64,000 bases of DNA from an uncultured Aquimarina sp. (GCF_947500065.1 NZ_CANMQT010000001.1:186001-250000), one strand, 5' to 3'. Counted from the stretch's first letter, positions 8,197 to 16,632 are shown. Notes: generated from the letters alone by a model not told the origin. Made by a program: numbers and translations.

Positions 8197-9375
8197 TTAT
8201 ATTTCCTCTAGTGCCTGCTCTATATCTCTAATAATATCATCCACATGTTCTAATCCTACAGAGCATCTTACCATTCCGTCAGTAATTCCAACCGCTAACT
8301 TATCTTCAACCGCTAGTTTGCTATGTGTTGTAGAAGCGGGATGTGTGACAATAGTTCTAGTATCACCGAGATTCGCAGAAAGTGAACACATTTCGATATT
8401 ATCAAAAAATGTTTTCCCTCCTTCTACTCCATTTCGCACTTCAAAAGCTACAATATTACCTCCTAATTTCATTTGTTTCTTTGCCACATCATATTGTGGA
8501 TGTGATTTTAAGAATGGATATTTCACCCAATTTACCTTAGGATGAGATTCCAAAAACTTCGCTAATTTTAATGCATTCTCACAATGGCGATCTACTCTCA
8601 CTGCTAACGTTTCCAAACTTTTTGACAAAACCCACGCATTAAATGGTGATAAAGCAGGCCCTGTATTACGTGAGAACAAATAAATTTCTCTAATCAATTC
8701 CCTTTTTCCAACTGTTACTCCTCCTAATACGCGTCCTTGACCATCTATTAATTTAGTAGCTGAATGGATCACAAGATCGGCTCCAAATTTTATTGGATTT
8801 TGTAAATATGGAGTTGCAAAACAGTTATCAATAATCAACAGAAGGTTATATTTTTTGGCAATCTTACCTAACAACTCTAAATCTAACACATCTACTCCTG
8901 GATTCGTAGGAGACTCTGCATAAATAATTTTAGTATTAGGTTGTATTAAACCTTCTACTTTATCAATCTCATTGACCGGAAAGTAACTAGTTTCAATGTT
9001 CCACTTTGGAAAATATTTAGTAAACAAAGAATGTGTAGAACCGAATACAGATCTCGCAGAAACGATATGATCTCCCGAATTCAGCAATGCTGCAAATGTT
9101 GAAAACACAGCTGCCATACCTGTTGCAAAAGCATAACCATCCTCTGCTCCTTCTAATTTGCAGATTTTATCTACAAACTCCGTAGTATTAGGATTACTAA
9201 AACGACTATATAAGTTTCTATCTTTTTCCTCGGCAAAAGCAGCTCTCATTTCTTCAGAATCTTCAAAAACAAATCCTGATGTCAGATACATTGGTGTAGA
9301 ATGCTCTAAAAACTGAGTTTTCTCTGTCTGAGTTCTTACCGCTTGTGTTTCAAAATTTTGGCTTTTTAAGCTCAT
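8197..9375 (-). CDS. metZ: Trans-sulfuration enzyme, O-succinylhomoserine sulfhydrylase-like
   Basis: This is a 392-residue Cys/Met-metabolism PLP enzyme. The PLP lysine is in HSATKLIDGQGRVLGG (about residue 205), with YAESPTNPG and IIDNCFATPYLQ before it. The closest functional fit is MetZ-type sulfhydrylation of an acylhomoserine to homocysteine; cystathionine gamma-synthase/lyase relatives cannot be excluded from sequence alone. Its start codon overlaps the stop of the osmC-like gene (ATGA, 9372-9375), so the two are translationally coupled. A second, more distant family member (metY) lies 4 kb upstream, giving the locus two sulfhydrylase-like enzymes. Confidence 0.82.
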   Translation of the reverse strand: MSLKSQNFETQAVRTQTEKTQFLEHSTPMYLTSGFVFEDSEEMRAAFAEEKDRNLYSRFSNPNTTEFVDKICKLEGAEDGYAFATGMAAVFSTFAALLNSGDHIVSARSVFGSTHSLFTKYFPKWNIETSYFPVNEIDKVEGLIQPNTKIIYAESPTNPGVDVLDLELLGKIAKKYNLLLIIDNCFATPYLQNPIKFGADLVIHSATKLIDGQGRVLGGVTVGKRELIREIYLFSRNTGPALSPFNAWVLSKSLETLAVRVDRHCENALKLAKFLESHPKVNWVKYPFLKSHPQYDVAKKQMKLGGNIVAFEVRNGVEGGKTFFDNIEMCSLSANLGDTRTIVTHPASTTHSKLAVEDKLAVGITDGMVRCSVGLEHVDDIIRDIEQALEEI

Positions 9376-9797
9376 ACTTCTTCATTATTAACTACTACTT
9401 TATATTTCACAGTAGCTGTTGGTTCTAATGTTTTAGATACAGAGCAATATTTTTCAAATGATAATTGCGCTGCTCTTTTTGCTTTTTCTGGAGCTATTTC
9501 TCCTTCCAGATATACAGTAACTAAAATTTCTTTAAAAGGTTTTGCTCCATCAATTTCTTCTCTTGATCCGTCTACTTCAGCACGATAATCTGTAATTTCT
9601 TGTCGTTGTTTTTTTAAAATAGAAATCACATCAATCGCACTACAACCGGCTACGCCCATTAATATATATTCCATTGGACTTGGCGCCAAATCATGTCCGC
9701 CAACTTCAGGTTTGCTATCGATATATGTAACATGACCTCTTTCATTTTTCAGTTCGAAATGATAATCGTTGTCTATTCTTTTTAGTTGTATTTTCAT
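9372..9797 (-). CDS. OsmC/Ohr family protein
   Basis: This 141-residue protein has the OsmC fold pattern. The two redox cysteines are visible in MGVAGCSAIDVISILKKQRQ (about residue 52) and SFEKYCSVSKTLEP (about residue 116), spaced as in Ohr/OsmC thiol peroxidases that reduce organic hydroperoxides. It shares a 4-bp overlap with the metZ-like gene, an arrangement suggesting a thiol-protective or persulfide-related role in the methionine branch; that is inference. Its promoter is not obvious; the 193 bp upstream contain repeated TTCGACT(T/C)CGCTCA elements. Confidence 0.88.
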   Translation of the reverse strand: MKIQLKRIDNDYHFELKNERGHVTYIDSKPEVGGHDLAPSPMEYILMGVAGCSAIDVISILKKQRQEITDYRAEVDGSREEIDGAKPFKEILVTVYLEGEIAPEKAKRAAQLSFEKYCSVSKTLEPTATVKYKVVVNNEEV

Positions 9798-9828
9798 TGT
9801 GTTTATTTTATCTATTTTATTTGGACGT

Positions 9829-9900
9829 TACCCTTCGACTTCGCTCAGGGTCGGGCTTTCTGCTATGTCTTTTCTGTTTACTTTTCGACTCCGCTCAAAG
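9829..9900. repeat. Pair of TTCGACTYCGCTCA intergenic repeats
   Basis: Two degenerate copies lie in one gap: TACCCTTCGACTTCGCTCAG (9829-9848, continuing GGT) and CTTTTCGACTCCGCTCAAAG (9881-9900). Each has complementary ends (ACCCT/AGGGT and CTTT/AAAG), so each can fold as a hairpin with compensatory stem changes. This is a dispersed repeat type commonly seen between genes in Bacteroidota. The palindromic arms differ while the TTCGACTYCGCTCA centre is kept. Confidence 0.65.
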
Positions 9901-9990
9901 CACCAGAAAAGGATGCCTCATCAAATGTTTTACATTCACGATTTCTTAAAACAATAAAAAACAATGAGTAATCCCTAACGCAATTAATTT

Positions 9991-12402
9991 TTATCCTTTT
10001 TCGGTCAACCTTAATATATCTCCAAAAACTCCTCTGGCAGTAACTGCTGCTCCCGCACCTGCTCCTTGAATTACTATAGGTTGATCTCCGTATGATTCTG
10101 TATAAATTTCAAATATAGAGTCGGAACCTTTTACTTGTCCTAACGCACTACTTTCTGGAACGGATACTAATTTAACATCCAAAATTCCTTTTTCTGCAAA
10201 TAAATCTCCGTGTAAATCTCCAATATATCTTAGCACATGATTAGACTTCTGATCATCTTTTATTTTTTTATACACCGAATCTAAATCTTTCAATCTTTCT
10301 AAAAAACCTTTCGCTTCTCCTTCCCTAAGATTTTCTGGAATTAGATTATGAATATTAATATCTATAAATTCATTCTGAAGATCTAGTTCGCGAGCTAAAA
10401 TTAACAATTTTCTACCTACATCATTTCCACATAAATCTTCACGTGGATCAGGCTCCGTAAACCCATTATCAATAGCTTCTTGTAAGATTTCGCTAAATTG
10501 CCTTTCTTCTTCAGAAAAAGTATTAAACAAATAACTTAAAGATCCTGAAAAAACTCCTTTTATTCTAGTAATATTCTCGCCAGACAAATGCAAAAGCTTA
10601 ATTGTGTCTATAAGTGGTAACCCAGCACCTACATTAGTTTCATACAAATATTGTTTTTGATATTCCTCTAACTTTATTCTTAGTTCTTTGTAAAAATCGA
10701 AACTTAATGTATTTGCCACTTTATTAGAAGAAACCAAATCGAACCCATTCTCTACCAAAGTAATATAATTATTAGTAAATGCTTCACTTGCTGTATTATC
10801 AATCGCTATCAAATTTTCCAAATGATTTTCATCAGCAAACTCGATGACATCCTTTATTTCATAAGAAGTCCCTTCTTTTATATCTAATTGCCAAGTCTTT
10901 TTGATTCCTTTTTTATTTAAAAGTATTTTTTTAGAGTTTGCTACTGCAAAAATATTCAACTCAATTTTTTTTCTTTTTTCAATTTCCTTTGCAGATTTCA
11001 AAATCTGATCTACCAAAGTTCCTCCTACTAATCCATGTCCAAATACAGCGATATTGATCTTTTTTGTTACACCAAAAATTTCTCCATGAATCACATTTAG
11101 TGCTTTATGAAGTTGATTTTTATACACAACTAAACTTACATTTTTTCCCGTAACCGTATTATTAAAAAGCAATGGAATCACCCTATTCTTTATCAACGCA
11201 TTATAAGGTCTATGAAATGTACTTAAATCCTGTCCGATAATAGAAATTACAGAAACATCATTTTCTACAGTAATCATATTCACATCTCTTTTATAAAAAT
11301 CTGTTTCAAATTCTTGTTCCAGAACTTTTTTAGCCTGTACCGCCTTGTCCGCTTCTACAACCAGTCCAATCCCTCGTTCAGAAGAGCCTTGTGAAATAAT
11401 GCTAACGCTTATATTTTTATAGGCTAATGCCTTAAAAATCCTTGCATCTACACCTACTTTTCCTAAGAGACCTCTTCCTTCTAAATTAACTAATGAAACA
11501 TTCTCTAACACTGAAAGAGATTTAATTCCTTTCTCGTTTGCTTCAGAAGTAATTAATGTCCCATCGTTTTCATGATCAAAAGTGTTTAAAATACGTAATG
11601 GAATATTTTTTTCTATTAAAGGAATAATAGTCTTAGCATGAAGAATATTTGCTCCAAAATAAGCCAATTCATTCGCTTCAGTGAAGGACAGTTTTTCTAT
11701 CTTTTTTGCATCACTTACCAAATCTGGATTCGCTGTGTAAATACCACTTACATGAGTGAAATTTTGTAATTCTTCTGCATCCAGATAGTTTGCTAATAAT
11801 GCAGCGGTATAATTACTTCCATTCCTACCTAATGTGGTAGTATCATTATTAGCATTAGAAGCGATAAATCCAGTCACTATGTTTACCGTTGTTCCATTAT
11901 ATTTTTTAAAGTGATCAACTACATTTTCTTTAGACAACTTATCTAATGGCTGTGCTTCACCAAACTTACCATCAGTTTTGATTAACTCTCTACTGTCTGT
12001 AAAATTAGCATTAACTCCTTTTTGTTGTAGGATATGAGTCAGGAGTTTAGCAGAAATCACCTCTCCTTGAGATAACACCTGATCTTTTATCCGTTTACTA
12101 TAATCTCCTAGTAAAGAAACCCCTTCAAAAAGCTTATCCAGTATTTCAAACTCATCATCAACATTAAAATCTTCATAATTAACTACCTGATACTGTTTAA
12201 AAGCTTCCAATTGTTCTTGATAACTTTCATTCTTAACAGCTTTATCTAAAATAGCTTCTAATTCATCTGTTGACTTCCCTCTAGCAGAAAGAACGACTGT
12301 AATCGCTTCGCCTCTATTAACCTTATCTTGGATTATATCAATCACTTTATGAATTCCTTTTCCATTTGCTAGTGATTTTCCTCCAAATTTTAAAATCTTC
12401 AT
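9991..12402 (-). CDS. thrA: Bifunctional aspartate kinase / homoserine dehydrogenase I
   Basis: The 803-residue bifunctional enzyme carries the first and third steps from aspartate to homoserine. The N-terminal kinase begins MKILKFGGKSLANGKG and has TTLGRNGSNYTAALLA near residue 190. Two ACT regulatory repeats follow (about 300-450). The homoserine dehydrogenase starts at IAVFGHGLVGGTLVDQIL (about residue 452), with SSNKVAN and FSGSLSYLFNTF in the catalytic part and GAGAGAAVTARGVFGDILRL at the end. Length matches E. coli ThrA (820). It lies 11 bp downstream of metX and supplies homoserine for the acyltransferase. Feedback control through the ACT domains is expected. Confidence 0.95.
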   Translation of the reverse strand: MKILKFGGKSLANGKGIHKVIDIIQDKVNRGEAITVVLSARGKSTDELEAILDKAVKNESYQEQLEAFKQYQVVNYEDFNVDDEFEILDKLFEGVSLLGDYSKRIKDQVLSQGEVISAKLLTHILQQKGVNANFTDSRELIKTDGKFGEAQPLDKLSKENVVDHFKKYNGTTVNIVTGFIASNANNDTTTLGRNGSNYTAALLANYLDAEELQNFTHVSGIYTANPDLVSDAKKIEKLSFTEANELAYFGANILHAKTIIPLIEKNIPLRILNTFDHENDGTLITSEANEKGIKSLSVLENVSLVNLEGRGLLGKVGVDARIFKALAYKNISVSIISQGSSERGIGLVVEADKAVQAKKVLEQEFETDFYKRDVNMITVENDVSVISIIGQDLSTFHRPYNALIKNRVIPLLFNNTVTGKNVSLVVYKNQLHKALNVIHGEIFGVTKKINIAVFGHGLVGGTLVDQILKSAKEIEKRKKIELNIFAVANSKKILLNKKGIKKTWQLDIKEGTSYEIKDVIEFADENHLENLIAIDNTASEAFTNNYITLVENGFDLVSSNKVANTLSFDFYKELRIKLEEYQKQYLYETNVGAGLPLIDTIKLLHLSGENITRIKGVFSGSLSYLFNTFSEEERQFSEILQEAIDNGFTEPDPREDLCGNDVGRKLLILARELDLQNEFIDINIHNLIPENLREGEAKGFLERLKDLDSVYKKIKDDQKSNHVLRYIGDLHGDLFAEKGILDVKLVSVPESSALGQVKGSDSIFEIYTESYGDQPIVIQGAGAGAAVTARGVFGDILRLTEKG

Positions 12403-12413
12403 CTTATATTATT

Positions 12414-13376
12414 TTAAAACACATCTGCCAACAACTCACTGAGCTGGTCAAATTCTATTAAAAATGCATCATGTCCGTGAACGGATTTTATAATCCGATG
12501 TGTCACATTTTGTTTTACTTCTTTCAACTCTTGAAACGTAATTTCATCCTCTGCAGCAGTAAAGAAGCCATCAGAATTCACGCTGATAATATGAATATTG
12601 GATTCAATTGTAGCTGCAACTTCTTTAAAATTTCCTTTCCCTTGAGTGATATCTATATTTGCCAGGATATAATTCAATTCTTTATACGCGGAAAGTCTAA
12701 ATCGTTCATCCAATTTTTCTCCGTGATGAAACAACCAACTTTCTACATTATACATACGCTTTTCATCATTGTAACTTCTATCAAATTTTTGTCTAAATGA
12801 TTCTGGAGATCTGTAAATAAGCATCGCATGTAATCTGGCATCATGAACAGGATTATCAGAATTCAACAAAATCTGTTCTTGTACTAAACAATTTGCTTTT
12901 AACCAATCTGTAGATTTCCAATCTGTGGCTATAGGAATTAAATGAGTAATCAAACTTGGTTTTATAGCAGCAATTTCCCAAGCAATTCCACCACCAACAG
13001 ATCCTCCAATAACAGCATAAAGGTTTTTAATATGTAGCTGTTCCAATCCTTTTGCAAAAATGGTTGCAATATCTCGGGCATTAAAAAGCTTATAATCAGA
13101 AATTAAATTTTCTTTTTCACCATCATAACCATTGCCAGGAATGTTAAATGATAATACAGTATACTTATCTGTATCAATACATTTTCTCGATCCTATCAAC
13201 CCATTCCACCAACCTGTTGAACCACACACCTCAGAGTTCCCTGTTAATGCATGGTTAACTAAAACTATTGGAGCCTTATGTAAGGGTTTTCCAAACGTTT
13301 CATAAAACAAGGGAATTTGATCAATCTTTTTCCCTTTGGAAGTAGTGAAATCAGATATTTGAACTTGTTGGAGCAT
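12414..13376 (-). CDS. metX: Homoserine O-acetyltransferase-like alpha/beta hydrolase
   Basis: This 320-residue alpha/beta-hydrolase-fold acyltransferase activates homoserine for sulfhydrylation. Visible are LVNHALTGNSEV (oxyanion region, about residue 40), FNIPGNGYDG, the nucleophile elbow GGSVGGGIAWEIA (about residue 125) and the catalytic His in HGHDAFLIEF near residue 305. The protein is shorter than typical MetX (about 370), a form common in flavobacteria. Whether acetyl- or succinyl-CoA is used cannot be read reliably from sequence; the acetyl form fits the downstream MetY pathway. It sits between metY (87-bp gap with a hairpin) and thrA (11 bp). Confidence 0.87.
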   Translation of the reverse strand: MLQQVQISDFTTSKGKKIDQIPLFYETFGKPLHKAPIVLVNHALTGNSEVCGSTGWWNGLIGSRKCIDTDKYTVLSFNIPGNGYDGEKENLISDYKLFNARDIATIFAKGLEQLHIKNLYAVIGGSVGGGIAWEIAAIKPSLITHLIPIATDWKSTDWLKANCLVQEQILLNSDNPVHDARLHAMLIYRSPESFRQKFDRSYNDEKRMYNVESWLFHHGEKLDERFRLSAYKELNYILANIDITQGKGNFKEVAATIESNIHIISVNSDGFFTAAEDEITFQELKEVKQNVTHRIIKSVHGHDAFLIEFDQLSELLADVF

Positions 13377-13408
13377 ATTTTACGTTAACTTCAAAAGAGT
13401 AAACCATC

Positions 13409-13435
13409 CCCTTTTAACAACTTGTGATAAAAGGG
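13409..13435. other. Intercistronic hairpin between metY and metX
   Basis: CCCTTTTA (13409-13416) and TAAAAGGG (13428-13435) pair perfectly over 8 bp with an 11-nt loop. On the minus strand it is not followed by a U-run, so it is more likely a processing or stability element or a partial attenuator than a full terminator. It separates the riboswitch-controlled metY from metX and thrA and could set their relative expression. Confidence 0.45.
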
Positions 13436-13463
13436 TCCGAAACTCAATGCTTATGAATTTTAT

Positions 13464-14753
13464 TTATTTTACTTTTTCGGTTACTTTGGCAAAAGCGCTT
13501 TTTAGATCTGTTTTTAAATCCTCTATATCTTCTAACCCAACTGAAAGTCTAATCAAATCCTGAGTCACTCCAGTAGATTCTTGTTGCTCAGCATTTAATT
13601 GTTGATGTGTAGTACTAGCTGGATGAATAATCAAAGACTTAGAATCTCCAATATTTGCTAGTAATGAAAAGATTTTGGTTTCATTTGCTACTGTTTTTGC
13701 AGAATCAAAACCTCCTTTTATTCCGAAAGTAATGATACCACTTTGTCCTTTAGGTAGATATTCTTTTGCAAGTTGATGATACGCATCACTTTCTAGCCCA
13801 GGATATTTTACCCAAGTAACATCATTTTGTTCCTGTAACCATTTGGCCAACTCTAATGCATTTTCGCTATGTTTTTTAATTCTAATTTCTAAGGTTTCTA
13901 ACCCTTGTAAAATCTGGAATGCATTAAAAGGACTTAAGGCTGCACCGTGATCTCGTAATCCTTCTATTCTGGCTTTAGCAATAAATGCTGCAGCACCTAA
14001 AGCATCATGATACACTAACCCATGATAACCCGCTGAAGGTTCTGTAAATTCAGGAAACTTACCACTTGACCAGTCAAAAGTTCCTGCATCAATAACAACA
14101 CCTCCTAGAGAAGTCCCATTTCCACTAATATATTTCGTTAATGAATGAATTACAATATTAGCTCCATGTGCTATTGGATTTAACAAAGCTGGTGTAGCTA
14201 CTGTATTATCTACAATGAGAGGAACTTTATAAGCTTTTGCTTCTTTAGAAATAGCTTTAAGATCTAATACATCTAATTTTGGGTTCCCCAGTGATTCTAC
14301 AAAAAAGACTCTTGTATTTTCTTGTACGGCATTTTTAAAATTATCGGAATCCGATGGATCCACAAACGTAGTTGTAATCCCAAATCTTGGTAAAGTAACA
14401 TTCAATAAATTATATGTTCCACCATATAAGCTACTAGAAGCAACTATGTGATCACCAGATTTCAGCAATGTTAATAATGTGGTATTTATTGCAGCTGTAC
14501 CTGATGCGGTTACTACTGAGCCAATACCACCTTCTAAAGCAGCTAAACGTTTTTCTAAAATATCATTCGTTGGATTGTTTAATCTAGTATAGATAAATCC
14601 AGGTTCTGATAAATTAAACAGATTAGCAGCGTGGTCAGCATCGTTAAAAACATAAGACGTGGTTTGATAGATAGGAACAGCTCTTGTTCCTCCGTTAGTT
14701 TTCACATCATGTCCTGCGTGTAAAGCTTCCGTTGCAAATTTTTGTGCACTCAT
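13464..14753 (-). CDS. metY: O-acetylhomoserine aminocarboxypropyltransferase / sulfhydrylase
   Basis: This 429-residue PLP enzyme uses sulfide and O-acetylhomoserine to make homocysteine. The length and the insertions separating it from MetB/MetZ (for example GKFPEFTEPSAGYHGL, about residue 213) mark the MetY subfamily. The PLP lysine lies in HSLTKYISGNGTSLGG (about residue 203), preceded by FVESLGNPKLDVLD. It is the first gene of the metY-metX-thrA group and is preceded by a SAM-I riboswitch, as expected for a methionine pathway gene. It joins the sulfide product of the cys operon to the carbon skeleton from ThrA and MetX. Confidence 0.95.
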   Translation of the reverse strand: MSAQKFATEALHAGHDVKTNGGTRAVPIYQTTSYVFNDADHAANLFNLSEPGFIYTRLNNPTNDILEKRLAALEGGIGSVVTASGTAAINTTLLTLLKSGDHIVASSSLYGGTYNLLNVTLPRFGITTTFVDPSDSDNFKNAVQENTRVFFVESLGNPKLDVLDLKAISKEAKAYKVPLIVDNTVATPALLNPIAHGANIVIHSLTKYISGNGTSLGGVVIDAGTFDWSSGKFPEFTEPSAGYHGLVYHDALGAAAFIAKARIEGLRDHGAALSPFNAFQILQGLETLEIRIKKHSENALELAKWLQEQNDVTWVKYPGLESDAYHQLAKEYLPKGQSGIITFGIKGGFDSAKTVANETKIFSLLANIGDSKSLIIHPASTTHQQLNAEQQESTGVTQDLIRLSVGLEDIEDLKTDLKSAFAKVTEKVK

Positions 14754-14850
14754 AATTTTCTATTTTTAAATTTTAAATAATTGATAAAATTCAAATACAT
14801 CAAACACCTTTAAAGTGTATGGTTATAGAAAATTAAAAAGAAAGGAAACG

Positions 14851-14874
14851 ACAATTACTAAATAGTATAATTGT
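14851..14874 (-). terminator. Candidate expression-platform hairpin of the SAM-I riboswitch
   Basis: On the minus strand ACAATTA (14874-14868) pairs with TAATTGT (14857-14851), with C/G closing outside. The hairpin is directly followed by the pyrimidine-rich TTTCCTTTCTTTTTAATTTT. It begins 4 nt after the P1 3' arm of the aptamer, the expected place for a terminator that forms when SAM is bound. The U-tract is interrupted, so strength is uncertain. Confidence 0.45.
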
Positions 14875-14878
14875 ATCG

Positions 14879-15004
14879 AGTTATCTTCTTCGTCAATGAC
14901 GAATAGAATTTAGCACCTTCTTTAAGATCCTGATATGTATTCAGGACACGTAAAGGGTTGCTAAGGTTTCATAGGGTCTAATCCCTCCACCTTTCTTAAT
15001 AACT
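14879..15004 (-). promoter_or_regulatory. SAM-I (S-box) riboswitch upstream of metY
   Basis: The minus strand shows the conserved S-box core: AAGGTGGAGGGATTAGACCC, then TATGAAACCTTAGCAACC, and later GAAGGTGCTAAATTC. Helices can be drawn for P1 (AGTTAT 15004-14999 with ATAACT 14884-14879), P3 (TCCTGA/TCAGGA) and P4 (TTCGTC-ATT-GACGAA). This agrees with the four-way-junction SAM-I aptamer. SAM binding normally reduces expression of the downstream gene, here metY about 125 nt away. Identification is by motif recall; a covariance-model search would confirm it. Confidence 0.93.
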
Positions 15005-15031
15005 TACTAATATGTATAAGAAACTTTGGAG

Positions 15032-15064
15032 CAAAGCTAGTAATTATTTTTAAACTGGATACAA
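15032..15064 (-). promoter_or_regulatory. Promoter of the SAM-I/metY transcript
   Basis: On the minus strand TTG (15064-15062) is followed by 22 nt and then TAGCTTTG (15039-15032), a perfect TAnnTTTG. The predicted transcript starts near 15025, some 20 nt upstream of the aptamer P1 helix, so the riboswitch forms the 5' end of the metY mRNA. Confidence 0.65.
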
Positions 15065-15148
15065 TTTGTTTTAAAAATTATATCGTTCGGAAAAAACCTC
15101 CTCAAAAACAAATTTTCATTTGATGAAAATTAATGATACGTTAAATAC

Positions 15149-15178
15149 TTTCGAATATTATCATTTTCTTTACCTTTG
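15149..15178 (+). promoter_or_regulatory. Promoter of the SAM-II/metK transcript
   Basis: TTTC (15149-15152), 18 nt, then TACCTTTG (15171-15178) matches the Bacteroidota promoter with one mismatch in the -33 box. The expected start near 15184 lies about 9 nt before the pseudoknot. It is divergent from the metY promoter about 85 bp away. Confidence 0.6.
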
Positions 15179-15192
15179 CCGAATTAATAAAA

Positions 15193-15237
15193 AGGGATAG
15201 ATTTGACTGATTGCAACCCTAAAGAGCTGAAAACAGT
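15193..15237 (+). promoter_or_regulatory. SAM-II-like riboswitch upstream of metK
   Basis: AGGG (15193-15196) pairs with CCCT (15217-15220) as P1. The enclosed loop reads ATAGATTTGACTGATTGCAA, matching the SAM-II loop pattern GAUUU...AUUGCAA. The loop segment ACTG (15206-15209) pairs with CAGT (15234-15237) just after an A-rich GCTGAAAA linker, which corresponds to the conserved GCUAAA region. This gives the H-type pseudoknot that defines SAM-II. The class is known mainly from alphaproteobacteria and also reported in Bacteroidota. SAM binding would lock the pseudoknot just ahead of the leader ORF start. Confidence 0.78.
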
Positions 15238-15246
15238 AGTATTCGT

Positions 15247-15309
15247 ATGAAAATATTGAATAAATTCAGTAAACAAATGCTAAAGCAGTTCGATACAATA
15301 CTATTCTAA
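15247..15309 (+). CDS. Putative 20-residue leader peptide between SAM-II element and metK
   Basis: An ATG 9 nt after the pseudoknot opens a 20-codon frame (MKILNKFSKQMLKQFDTILF) ending in TAA, with 66 nt to the metK start. In SAM-II systems the pseudoknot controls access to the ribosome binding site just downstream. Here that site would belong to this small ORF rather than to metK. The peptide is basic with a hydrophobic end and two internal Met. Coding status is unproven; a chance ORF in A+T-rich leader sequence is the alternative. Confidence 0.4.
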   Translation: MKILNKFSKQMLKQFDTILF

Positions 15310-15375
15310 TCGAAGGCTTCTTTATCGCAATCTTGTCATAATTTATTATAGTTCACTCTATAAAAACAACAAAGA

Positions 15376-16632
15376 ATGGCATATTTATTTACTTCGGAAA
15401 GTGTATCTGAAGGACATCCGGATAAAGTAGCAGACCAAATTAGTGATGCTTTATTAGACAACTTTTTAGCTTTTGACAAAGATTCAAAAGTAGCTTGTGA
15501 AACTTTGGTAACTACTGGACAAGTAGTTCTCGCTGGAGAAGTTAAGTCCAAAACGTATCTCGATGTACAGCAAATTGCAAGAGAAGTAATTAACGAAATC
15601 GGGTACACAAAAGGAGCTTACCAGTTTAGTGGAGATTCTTGTGGGGTAATTTCTCTTATTCACGAACAATCACAAGATATCAATCAAGGTGTTGATAGAG
15701 AAACTAAAGAAGAGCAAGGAGCTGGTGATCAAGGAATGATGTTTGGATATGCTACCAAAGAAACTGAAAACTACATGCCTCTTGCATTAGACATTTCACA
15801 TAAAATCCTTATCGAATTGGCAAAATTAAGACGAGAAGGAACTGAAATTCCTTATTTACGTCCTGATTCTAAAAGTCAAGTAACTATAGAATATAGTGAT
15901 GATAATGTACCACAACGTATTGTAGCGATTGTAGTATCTACCCAGCATGATGATTTTGATATTGATGATGATGTTATGCTAGCAAAAATCAAAAATGATA
16001 TCGTTTCTATTTTAATCCCCAGAGTAGTTTCTCAATTACCTAAATATGTTCAAGATTTATTTAATGATCAGATAACATATCATATTAACCCTACCGGTAA
16101 ATTTGTAATTGGTGGGCCACACGGAGATACAGGTCTTACTGGACGTAAGATTATTGTTGACACATATGGTGGAAAAGGAGCTCACGGTGGTGGTGCTTTC
16201 TCAGGAAAAGATCCAAGTAAAGTGGATCGTTCTGCAGCTTATGCATCAAGACATATCGCTAAAAACCTTGTAGCAGCAGGAGTAGCAAGTGAAGCATTGG
16301 TACAAGTATCTTATGCGATCGGAGTTGTAGAACCTACTTCTATTTTTGTGGATACTTATGGAACCAGTACCTTAGGAATTACAGATGGCGAAATAGCAGA
16401 AAAAGTAGCAAAGATATTCGATATGCGACCAGCAGCAATTGAAGAACGTCTTAAGTTACGTAATCCTATTTATCTAGAAACTGCAGCATACGGACATATG
16501 GGCAAAGAACCAAAACTGGTAACTAAAATTTTTGAAAGCCCTTACTCAGGTAAAGTAGAAAAAGAAGTAGAACTTTTTACTTGGGAGAAACTAGATTATG
16601 TAGATCAAGTAAAAAAGACTTTTCAAATTTAA
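15376..16632 (+). CDS. metK: S-adenosylmethionine synthetase
   Basis: This 418-residue enzyme forms SAM from methionine and ATP. All three signature regions are clear: [19 protein letters not shown] at the N-terminus, [12 protein letters not shown] near residue 117, and the P-loop-like [18 protein letters not shown] near residue 275. Length is slightly above the E. coli protein (384), typical for Bacteroidota. The start follows a 190-nt leader containing the SAM-II-like riboswitch and the small ORF, implying repression by its own product. It is divergent from metY and ends the sulfur/methionine locus. Confidence 0.98.
   Translation: MAYLFTSESVSEGHPDKVADQISDALLDNFLAFDKDSKVACETLVTTGQVVLAGEVKSKTYLDVQQIAREVINEIGYTKGAYQFSGDSCGVISLIHEQSQDINQGVDRETKEEQGAGDQGMMFGYATKETENYMPLALDISHKILIELAKLRREGTEIPYLRPDSKSQVTIEYSDDNVPQRIVAIVVSTQHDDFDIDDDVMLAKIKNDIVSILIPRVVSQLPKYVQDLFNDQITYHINPTGKFVIGGPHGDTGLTGRKIIVDTYGGKGAHGGGAFSGKDPSKVDRSAAYASRHIAKNLVAAGVASEALVQVSYAIGVVEPTSIFVDTYGTSTLGITDGEIAEKVAKIFDMRPAAIEERLKLRNPIYLETAAYGHMGKEPKLVTKIFESPYSGKVEKEVELFTWEKLDYVDQVKKTFQI

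Noticed and set aside
9769..9971. Two plus-strand ORFs across the gap between osmC and thrA
   Set aside because: They run through REP-like repeats and the antisense of osmC; no coding pattern or start signal.
15336..15669. Minus-strand ORFs antisense to the metK start
   Set aside because: They are shadows of the conserved metK coding sequence and have no supporting signals.
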